From Bacteroidales bacterium UBA4360 (GTDB lineage Bacteria > Bacteroidota > Bacteroidia > Bacteroidales > UBA932): 64,000 bases of DNA. This document shows, one piece after another, positions 24,841 to 32,035 of the stretch (positions are counted from its first letter, which is position 1; every line of letters starts with the position of its first letter). The notes beneath the pieces were generated by a model. That model did no database searches. It was not told where the DNA came from and saw only the letters and a program-made list of their open reading frames with translations. Where the stretch lies: positions 124,001-188,000 of the forward strand of contig DGSO01000011.1 in the NCBI GenBank assembly GCA_002393945.1, in the 5' to 3' direction. A program made the position numbers and the translations under genes.

Positions 24841-26460
24841 ATGAAAAAAATGTATTTCCTTGCAGCCCTTGCCGTGATAGCGGCCGGCTGCGCAAAAGAA
24901 GCCAAGACTCCTGCAGTTGAGGAATTTGAAGAAACTCCGGAGGTTGTCATCGAGCCTTCATCCGTGGTTTTCACCGCCGGAATCGACACCAAGGCTGTCC
25001 TTGACGGTAAAGACGTGAAGTGGGCGGCAGGTGATGCCATCACCATCTGGAACGGCTCTGCAGCAGCAAAGTTCACCACAACCGAAAGCGGCGCATCCGC
25101 AACCTTCACAACCGCAGGCGCTTTCGCGGAGACTGGCACCTACACCGCCCTCTATCCTCATGACGGAAGTGCAGACTTCTCCGACCTCGCCGCAGTTGCA
25201 ACTACACTTCCTGAAGCCCAGACTGCAGCGGTCGGCACCTTCGACCCTGCCGCCAACCTTGCAGTTGCAAGCTCCACTACCACAAGCCTTACCTTCCACA
25301 ACCTTGTGTCCTACCTCAAGTTCACCGTTCCCGCAGGCATGGCCGACCTTACCTCCGTTTCCTTCAAGGGCAACGCAGGCGAAAAGGTTGCCGGCGCCGC
25401 CACCGTGAACGTGGACACCAAGGTCCTCACCGCCACCGGTTCCGAAACCGCCACCCTTTCCGGTACCTTTGCTGAAGGCAAGACCTACTATCTCGCCATC
25501 GCCCCGCAGGAGTTCACCGCAGGCTACACCGTCACCATCACCCGCACCAGCGGCACCTACACCATGGTCTCAGGCAAAGACGTCACCTTCTCCCGCGCCA
25601 CCGCCCGCAACATCGGCAACCTTTGGGATGGAAGCTATGTCATTACGGGCACCGCACTTGATGCGCCGGTGACTGCAACTAAGACCGTTGGCCCCAGGTC
25701 CAATTCAAGTGCAGCGCTCAAAGAATACACATATGGTTTCAGTGGCAACCTTAAGGCTGGAACTGTGTCTGTCAAGAAGGCTTATTCCAGCACTGCTGCA
25801 GCCACTGCAACTGTGCCCTCTGCCGGTTGGTACCATCTCTTCTACAATGAGACCACTGATACCTTCAAGTTATATGATCAAGAGCTCAAGGTGAACTTTG
25901 GCTCAGCAGAATATACCAGTGCAATGGAAAGTATAAGTGCAACTGCTGCTAATTCGTCGGCTCATATGACCGACCAGGACGGAGAGACAAGTCATGGAGT
26001 GTCTGTCGTACTTGGGTCTGGTTTTACAGGGACAACGAATGATGGTTCGTATAAAAATAATGATTCCTGGAATTTCTGGATCGAGGATTATGCTATTCCT
26101 TCTGGTTTGCTCGCGTCGACTTTGATTACTACTGGAACCGCTACGGTGACTGTTTCCGGCCTTGATCCTTCTGAGAAATATGATTTCAGAATCAGTGGTG
26201 CAAGGTTTAATGGCACAAACAGTGGTCGCGAGACTCAATTGACAATTGGAGAAAGTGTGAAAACTTTCCGTCAGGGTGTTTCCAGAACAACTGATCCTGA
26301 AACACAATTCCGTAATGCTTCGACTTTACCTTTCCGCAATCAGGTAGTCTTGTTCGAGGACGTAACTCCGGATTCTAAAGGAAAGGTTACAGTGACAATC
26401 AAGCAAACAATTTCGGAAGCTTGTATTGGCTTCATGTTTGTTTCACGAGTTGTTGAATAA
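24841..26460 (+). CDS. fimbrillin-like PUL lipoprotein with C-terminal shared module (copy 2)
   Basis: This 539-residue lipoprotein (VIAAGC, Cys near residue 16) has the same plan as the protein at 23001: a fimbrillin-like N-terminal domain (about 35-260: DTKAVLDGKDVKWAAGDAITIW, YTALYPHD, FKGNAGEKVAGAATVNV) and the C-terminal shared module (about 430-539: VTVSGLDPSEKYDFRI, GARFNG). The 5' half is almost a copy of the neighbour at DNA level. The 3' third, from about 25.7 kb, is much richer in A and T and differs in sequence, so the gene looks like a mosaic. A role as surface glycan-binding protein is inferred from position. Confidence 0.72.
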   Translation: MKKMYFLAALAVIAAGCAKEAKTPAVEEFEETPEVVIEPSSVVFTAGIDTKAVLDGKDVKWAAGDAITIWNGSAAAKFTTTESGASATFTTAGAFAETGTYTALYPHDGSADFSDLAAVATTLPEAQTAAVGTFDPAANLAVASSTTTSLTFHNLVSYLKFTVPAGMADLTSVSFKGNAGEKVAGAATVNVDTKVLTATGSETATLSGTFAEGKTYYLAIAPQEFTAGYTVTITRTSGTYTMVSGKDVTFSRATARNIGNLWDGSYVITGTALDAPVTATKTVGPRSNSSAALKEYTYGFSGNLKAGTVSVKKAYSSTAAATATVPSAGWYHLFYNETTDTFKLYDQELKVNFGSAEYTSAMESISATAANSSAHMTDQDGETSHGVSVVLGSGFTGTTNDGSYKNNDSWNFWIEDYAIPSGLLASTLITTGTATVTVSGLDPSEKYDFRISGARFNGTNSGRETQLTIGESVKTFRQGVSRTTDPETQFRNASTLPFRNQVVLFEDVTPDSKGKVTVTIKQTISEACIGFMFVSRVVE

Positions 26461-26465
26461 TGCAC

Positions 26466-26473
26466 TATTTTTG
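26466..26473 (+). promoter_or_regulatory. possible internal promoter (-7 box) for the enzyme half of the PUL
   Basis: TATTTTTG fits TAnnTTTG and lies 6 bases after the previous stop codon. The nearest TTG or TTTG elements are 13 or 25 bases upstream, both off the usual 19-20, so support is moderate. Transcription from here would place the long hairpin at the very 5' end of the leader. Confidence 0.35.
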
Positions 26474-26569
26474 TACAAGGTGGAATTTTAGGCGGGGGAC
26501 CTTGTGCGGATAATCGCAATATAGGGCGTGGAGTGCGCAAGGTCCCGGCTGTGAAATTACACCTTGTGC
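26473..26569. repeat. long imperfect inverted repeat between the two halves of the PUL
   Basis: The arm at 26473-26507 pairs with 26535-26569 around a 27-base loop. Of 35 positions, 26 are Watson-Crick, 3 are G-U in RNA and 6 are mismatched, most of them in one internal loop. The arms contain ACAAGGTG and GGGACCTTG blocks. No T-run follows the second arm, so it does not look like a standard terminator. It may act as an attenuator, a message-stabilising stem or a leader structure for the gene at 26596, or be a small mobile-element remnant. Confidence 0.75.
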
Positions 26570-26595
26570 ACGGGAGCCCCAAATAACACTGAATA

Positions 26596-28182
26596 ATGCA
26601 ACTTAACATCAATACCATGAGGCAAATGGCCATGGCGCTTGTGGGCGCCGTGGCCGTTGCTGCTTGCGGGGGGAAGGACAATGGCACGGAAACGCCCGCC
26701 GGAGGCGGTGAGAACGTGTCCGTGAGCATTTCCCCGGACCGTGAGACCATGTACCGCAACCCGTTCAGCGGGTGGGTGATTTACAGCGGTCTCGGAGACG
26801 GCCTTTCCGACAACTTCTGGCAGGAGTACGACAACATGAACTCCGCAATCGGCAAGGTGAAGGTGAGCGACTATGCGAATGCGCTTCTCATACGCTCGTA
26901 CTGGTCACAGGCAGAGCCGGAGGAAGGAGTGTACTTCTGGGACGAGTCTTGCAACACAAAGCCGGCGCAGCGCTTCAGGATGCTGCGCGAAGGTGCACGG
27001 GAGCGCGGCCTCAAGCTCATTTTCCAGCTCCGTGCCGACAGCCGCGACCTCCACGTCAACGCCTGTCCGGACTATGTACGTACCAAGGGCGCCAAGGGCT
27101 TCGAATCCACAACCGGCTCTACCAAGGTGTGGACTCCTTATCCTGACGATCCCGTCTTCCAGAAGTGCTACGAGAAGTTCCTCCGCGCCTTCGCCGCAGA
27201 GTTCAACAATCCCGACGAAGTGGACTGGATGGGCTCCTGGGGCATAGGCAAGTGGGGAGAGTATCACGCCTGCATCTACTCCACCGGCGACGAAACCCCT
27301 CGCGAACCCGTGTTCGACTACTTCACGGACCTCTTCCTGGAGATCTTCGACAAGGTGCCCGTGTGCATCAATTTCCACAAGTCAATCGGCACGGGAAGCT
27401 CTGACAAGACCGACCCGGACAGCCAGCGCCTGGTGCAGAAAGGCATCGACAAGGGCCTCTGCCTCACCAGCGGCGCCTTCGGCATGCATGCCTATTACGG
27501 CTCGTGGGAGAAGGGCTTCATCCATCTCCAGAAGTGGAAGGTGCCAATCCATGCCGAGGGCGGCTGGGTCCGTGCCTCCCACAGCACCACGGCCATAAAC
27601 AATGACGGTTATGCCGACTGGGCTGCCGTGCGCCGCGGCGAATTCGACGACGCCCGCGACGCCTGCGCCAACACCATGGACTTCCGCTACAACTCCAACA
27701 TCGGCATGGGGGAGACCTGGTCCTGGTTCAACGAGGCCTTCGACCTTGTCCAGGAGGCTATCCGCACCCAGTTCTACAGGCTGTATCCGGACAGGATCTC
27801 ACTGCCGGAGAGCGCATCGGCAGGGGCCGAGGTGAGCATCACCCACCGCTGGCATAACCTTGGCTGGGCTTACTGCCCCACCAACATCAAGCCCTTCGAA
27901 GGCCGGTTCAAAGTGGCTTTCGCCCTCTTGGATGCCACTACAGGCGCCCCTCAGAACATTTTCTTCGCCGATGAGGCCAGGCCCTGCGACTGGACGTACG
28001 GAACTCCCACCAGCTACACCACCAAGCTTAAGCTTGAAAATGTCAAGGCTGGTTCTTATATTTGGGGAGTGGGAATAGTGGACTGCTCCAAAAAAGACCT
28101 TCCCATAGGAATCCAGATAGCCGCCAAGAAGGAAAAGACCGCGGGCGGCTGGGTAAAACTACATGAAATAACGGTAAAATGA
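26596..28182 (+). CDS. DUF4832 putative glycoside hydrolase (copy 3)
   Basis: The 528-residue lipoprotein has an AVAAC lipobox; an alternative start at 26617 (MRQMAMALVG) would give a tighter signal. It shares the plan of copies 1 and 2 (RNPFSGWVIYSG, VKVSDYANALLIRSYW, TPYPDDPVFQKCYEKF) and the C-terminal sandwich (RWHNLGWAYCPTN), but is the most diverged. The conserved acids are E222 (KWGEYH) and E321 (AEGGW), 99 apart. It opens the second half of the PUL after the long inverted repeat and overlaps the GH3 gene by ATGA. A different specificity from copies 1 and 2 is likely. Confidence 0.7.
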   Translation: MQLNINTMRQMAMALVGAVAVAACGGKDNGTETPAGGGENVSVSISPDRETMYRNPFSGWVIYSGLGDGLSDNFWQEYDNMNSAIGKVKVSDYANALLIRSYWSQAEPEEGVYFWDESCNTKPAQRFRMLREGARERGLKLIFQLRADSRDLHVNACPDYVRTKGAKGFESTTGSTKVWTPYPDDPVFQKCYEKFLRAFAAEFNNPDEVDWMGSWGIGKWGEYHACIYSTGDETPREPVFDYFTDLFLEIFDKVPVCINFHKSIGTGSSDKTDPDSQRLVQKGIDKGLCLTSGAFGMHAYYGSWEKGFIHLQKWKVPIHAEGGWVRASHSTTAINNDGYADWAAVRRGEFDDARDACANTMDFRYNSNIGMGETWSWFNEAFDLVQEAIRTQFYRLYPDRISLPESASAGAEVSITHRWHNLGWAYCPTNIKPFEGRFKVAFALLDATTGAPQNIFFADEARPCDWTYGTPTSYTTKLKLENVKAGSYIWGVGIVDCSKKDLPIGIQIAAKKEKTAGGWVKLHEITVK

Positions 28183-30194
28183 GAAAATTCGCTGCCATAC
28201 TCTTCCTTGCCCTCTCTTTCGGAGCAAAGGCCCAGGTTCAGATAACCCCTCAGGACAAAGAGCGCGCATCGGCCCTTGTAAAGCAGATGACGCTGGAGGA
28301 AAAGTGCCGCTTCATTGCCGGCGCCCGTTCCTTCTACACCTACGCAATCCCGCGTCTGGGCATCCCGGAAATCCGCATGGCCGACGGCCCCCAGGGCGTA
28401 AGGAACAACACCGTGAGCACCCTCTACCCCTGCGGCATTCTCACGGCCTCCACCTGGAACAGGGACCTTGCCCACAGGCTTGGAAACTCCCTTGCCGATG
28501 ACTGCCGCGCCCGCGGAGTAAGCATCCTCCTGGGCCCCGGAGTAAACATCTACAGGGCTCCCATGTGCGGCCGCAACTTCGAGTACTTCGGCGAGGACCC
28601 TTATCTTGCCGGAGAAACTGCCGCCCAGTACATCCTGGGCGTGCAGGAAAAGGGAGTGATGGCAACCGTAAAGCATTTTGCCGCAAACAACCAGGAGAGG
28701 GCCCGCCACACCATGAGTTCCGACGTTGACGAGCGCACCCTCCAGGAAATCTATTTCCCGGCCTTCAGGAAAGCCGTCCAGGAAGGCGGCGTCGGCGCTG
28801 TCATGGACAGCTACAACCTTGTGAACAGCGTCCACAGTACGGAGAACGCCTGGATGAACAAGGTGGTCCTTAGGGACCAGTGGGGCTTCGAAGGCATAGT
28901 GATGTCGGACTGGACATCGGTCTACAGCACCATTGGCGCTGTGAACGGCGGCCTTGATCTGGAGTGCCCCAAGGGCGTTTTCTTCACCCCGGAGAAGATT
29001 GTCCCCCTCATTGAGAACGGTGTCCTTGAGGAAAGCCTCATCGACGAAAAGGTGCAGCATATACTCCAGACCTTCATCGCCTTTGGCTTCCTTGACAAGC
29101 CTCAGAAGGATGAAAGCATTCCGGAAAACAATCCCCAGAGTGCCGCAACCGCGCTTGACATAGCCCGCGAAGGCGTTGTCCTCCTCAAGAACGAGAACGC
29201 CCTTCCGTTTACAAAGAAGTCCAAGATACTGGTAGTAGGCAATAACGGCATCAAGATGCCCCACGGCGGCGGCAGCGGCGAGGTTACGCCCTTCTACACA
29301 ATCTCCGTCGCCGACGGTCTCAAAGCCCTGCACAAGAAGGTCACAGTAATTGAGGACAAATCCCTTCTGGAGCAGGAAATGGCATCCTGTACGGACGTCG
29401 TCTACTGCTGTGGTTTCAACCGCGACCTTGAAGGCGAGGCTTTCGACCGGCCTTTTTCTCTCACTCCGAAGCAGCTTGAACTCATGGAGAGGATACAGCA
29501 GAACCTTACGGCAAAGCAGCACCTTACCGTTATCATAAACGCCGGCGGCGCAGTTGACATGAGCGGCTGGAGAGACCATGCAGACGCCATTCTCATGGCC
29601 TGGTATCCCGGCCAGGAAGGCGGCACCGCCCTTGCCGAGATCCTTACCGGCAGGATTTCCCCTTCCGGCAAGCTCCCCATCTCCATAGAGGAGAAAGCGG
29701 AAGACAATCCCAGCTTTGCAACCTACTTTGACGCTGGCAGCAAACAGTCCCGCACAAGCTACTCTGAGGGCATTTTTACGGGTTACAGGGGCTATGACAA
29801 AACCGGTGTCAAGCCTCTCTATCCTTTCGGATTCGGCCTTTCATACAGCACGTTCAAGTATTCCAACCTTGCGGTTGAGGTGCTTCCTGACGGAAATGTA
29901 AAGGTCAGTTTTGACGTTACCAACACTGGGAAGAAGGATGCGGCAGAAATCGGCCAGGTGTATGTGAGGGATGTGAAGAGCAGCGTTCCAAGGCCTCTGA
30001 AGGAGCTCAAGGGCTATGACAAGCACTTTGTGGGCAAGGGAAAGACCGTGCGTTACAGTGCAGTGCTTGACCGCTATGCGTTCTCCTTCTACGACACCGC
30101 CTCCCACAGCTTCAAGCTGGAGGGCGGAGAGTTCGAAATCCTCGCAGGCCCCTCATCGGCAGATCTTCCCCTTAAAGCCACCATACAGTTATGA
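28179..30194 (+). CDS. GH3 family beta-glycosidase
   Basis: The 671-residue exported enzyme (signal ends near AKAQ) has the three usual GH3 parts: the catalytic barrel (about 25-300), an alpha/beta sandwich (about 325-545) and a fibronectin-like C-terminal domain (about 560-670). The nucleophile is D244 in GIVMSDW. Other family marks are LGIPEIRMADGPQGVR, FEYFGEDPYLAGE, VKHFAANNQE and YPFGFGLSYSTF. GH3 enzymes mostly remove terminal beta-glucose, beta-xylose or related sugars; which one cannot be decided here. The signal suggests a periplasmic site. It is coupled by ATGA overlaps to genes on both sides. Confidence 0.93.
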   Translation: MRKFAAILFLALSFGAKAQVQITPQDKERASALVKQMTLEEKCRFIAGARSFYTYAIPRLGIPEIRMADGPQGVRNNTVSTLYPCGILTASTWNRDLAHRLGNSLADDCRARGVSILLGPGVNIYRAPMCGRNFEYFGEDPYLAGETAAQYILGVQEKGVMATVKHFAANNQERARHTMSSDVDERTLQEIYFPAFRKAVQEGGVGAVMDSYNLVNSVHSTENAWMNKVVLRDQWGFEGIVMSDWTSVYSTIGAVNGGLDLECPKGVFFTPEKIVPLIENGVLEESLIDEKVQHILQTFIAFGFLDKPQKDESIPENNPQSAATALDIAREGVVLLKNENALPFTKKSKILVVGNNGIKMPHGGGSGEVTPFYTISVADGLKALHKKVTVIEDKSLLEQEMASCTDVVYCCGFNRDLEGEAFDRPFSLTPKQLELMERIQQNLTAKQHLTVIINAGGAVDMSGWRDHADAILMAWYPGQEGGTALAEILTGRISPSGKLPISIEEKAEDNPSFATYFDAGSKQSRTSYSEGIFTGYRGYDKTGVKPLYPFGFGLSYSTFKYSNLAVEVLPDGNVKVSFDVTNTGKKDAAEIGQVYVRDVKSSVPRPLKELKGYDKHFVGKGKTVRYSAVLDRYAFSFYDTASHSFKLEGGEFEILAGPSSADLPLKATIQL

Positions 30195-32035
30195 GAAGGA
30201 TTGCAGCACTTATAGCCGGCCTTGCCGTATGTGCGGGACTCGGCGCCCAGAGCCTTTTCGTGGAATGCGAGAGTTTTCCGGAGAAGGGCGGCTGGGTCCT
30301 GGACCAGCAGTTCATCGACGAGATGGGGTCTCCCTATCTCCTTGCCCACGGGCTTGGCGTTCCCGTTGCCGATGCTTCCACCACGGTGGAGATTCCGTCG
30401 GCAGGAACGTGGAAGGTATGGGCCCGTACCTACAACTGGACGTCTCCATGGTCCACCAAGGAGGGTCCCGGCAAGTTCAAGGTGAAACTTGGGAAGAAAC
30501 TCCTTTCCAACGCCGTAGGCTGTACCGGAAATGCCTGGGAATGGCAGTATGCCGGAGCAGTTAAGCTCAAGGCGGGGAAGACCGTCCTTTCACTGCATGA
30601 CCTCACCGGCTTTGACGGCAGGTGCGATGCCGTCTGGCTCACGCTCGAAGACGGAGTGCCCCCGGCGAATCCAGACAGAAACGCCCTCCTGGGCCTTCCC
30701 AAGGCCGATGAGGCCGCCTTCGACCTCGTAGTGGTGGGCGGTGGTATCTCCGGCATGTGCGCAGCCGTAGCCGCTGCAAGGCAGGGCCTCAAGGTGGCCC
30801 TTGTCAACGACCGTCCGGTCCTTGGCGGGAACAACAGCGCAGAGGTGCGCGTGCACCTTGGCGGCACCATCGAGGTGGGACCTTATCCCGCCCTCGGCCG
30901 CATGCAGAGGGAATTCGGCCACAGCAAAAAGGGAAACGCCCAGCCCGCTTCCAATTATGAAGACGGGAAGAAGCAGAGCTGGATAGAATCCGTCCCCGGA
31001 GTCACCCTGTACCCTTCTTCCAGGGCCGTTGCCGTTGAAAAGAGTGCCGACAACCTCATCTCCGCCGTCCTCGTGAAGAATATCGAAAACGCCCGCGAAA
31101 CCCTTCTCCGGGCCCCTCTCTTTGCCGATTGCACCGGCGACGGCACCATCGGCTACCTTGCCGGGGCGGACTACCGCTACGGACGTGAAGCCGCTTCCGA
31201 GTTCGGCGAGTCGCTGGCTCCCGAAAAGGCCGACAACTTCGTCCTGGGCGCATCGGTCCAGTGGTACAGCCGCAAGGATGCCAAGCCCTCCAGGTTCCCC
31301 GTGTTCGAGTACGGCCTCAATTTCAACGACGAGAGCGTCCAGGATGTCACCATGGGAGAATGGACCTGGGAAACCGGCATGCTCCATGACATGACAGGGG
31401 AGTTCGAGTACATCCGCGACTACGGCCTTGCCGTCATCTACTCCAACTGGAGCTGGCTCAAGAACCATAAGAAAATGTACCCGGACCGCTCCCTCGACTG
31501 GGTGGCATACATCTCAGGAAAGCGCGAGTCCCGCCGCCTGATGGGAGACTACATCTTCAAGCAGGACGACATAGAGAAGGCCGTTTTCCACGAGGACGCC
31601 ACCTTTGCAACCACCTGGAGCATAGACCTCCATTCCCCGGATCCGGCAAATACCAAGTATTTCCCGGGAGAGGAGTTCAAGACCAGGACGGTACATAACC
31701 GTATCTATCCGGCGGCCGTTCCGTACCGCTGCCTCTATTCCAGGAACATCGACAACCTGTTCATGGCCGGGCGCGACATCTCCGTGACCCACGTCGCCCT
31801 TGGTACCACCCGTGTCATGAGAACCTGCGGAATGGCAGGCGAGGTTGTGGGCCTTGCGGCCGCCGTGTGCCATAAAAACGGCGTCCTGCCGCGTGCCGTT
31901 TACAGGAAACACCTTCCCGAACTTCAGGCCCTCATGCGCCGCGGAGCAGCCGTGGAAGGCCCCCTGCCGGACAATCAGAAGTTCAACGAGCAGCCTTCGC
32001 TTCCCGCACCGAGGCTCCTTAAAAGTGCCGAATGA
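30191..32035 (+). CDS. exported FAD-dependent oxidoreductase with N-terminal beta-sandwich
   Basis: The 614-residue protein has a signal peptide (AGLGAQS), an N-terminal domain (about 20-160; ECESFPEKGGWVLDQQF, ATYNW-like strands) that looks like a carbohydrate-binding sandwich, and a PF12831-type FAD domain. The Rossmann motif is G183-x-G185-x2-G188 in VVVGGGISGM, and the C-terminal FAD motif is NLFMAGRDISVTHVALGTTRVM. Such enzymes occur in PULs but their substrates are mostly unknown; oxidation of a sugar, for example at C3, before glycosidase action is one hypothesis. ATGA overlaps with GH3 and GH36 bind it into the enzyme operon. Confidence 0.82.
   Translation: MRRIAALIAGLAVCAGLGAQSLFVECESFPEKGGWVLDQQFIDEMGSPYLLAHGLGVPVADASTTVEIPSAGTWKVWARTYNWTSPWSTKEGPGKFKVKLGKKLLSNAVGCTGNAWEWQYAGAVKLKAGKTVLSLHDLTGFDGRCDAVWLTLEDGVPPANPDRNALLGLPKADEAAFDLVVVGGGISGMCAAVAAARQGLKVALVNDRPVLGGNNSAEVRVHLGGTIEVGPYPALGRMQREFGHSKKGNAQPASNYEDGKKQSWIESVPGVTLYPSSRAVAVEKSADNLISAVLVKNIENARETLLRAPLFADCTGDGTIGYLAGADYRYGREAASEFGESLAPEKADNFVLGASVQWYSRKDAKPSRFPVFEYGLNFNDESVQDVTMGEWTWETGMLHDMTGEFEYIRDYGLAVIYSNWSWLKNHKKMYPDRSLDWVAYISGKRESRRLMGDYIFKQDDIEKAVFHEDATFATTWSIDLHSPDPANTKYFPGEEFKTRTVHNRIYPAAVPYRCLYSRNIDNLFMAGRDISVTHVALGTTRVMRTCGMAGEVVGLAAAVCHKNGVLPRAVYRKHLPELQALMRRGAAVEGPLPDNQKFNEQPSLPAPRLLKSAE

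Noticed and set aside
26473..26569. Long inverted repeat considered as an insertion sequence or attachment site
   Set aside because: No transposase, target duplication or integrase is adjacent. A MITE-type origin remains possible but cannot be shown from one copy.
28056..29579. A 507-codon minus-strand frame
   Set aside because: It is antisense to the end of DUF4832 copy 3 and to GH3, with no family features.
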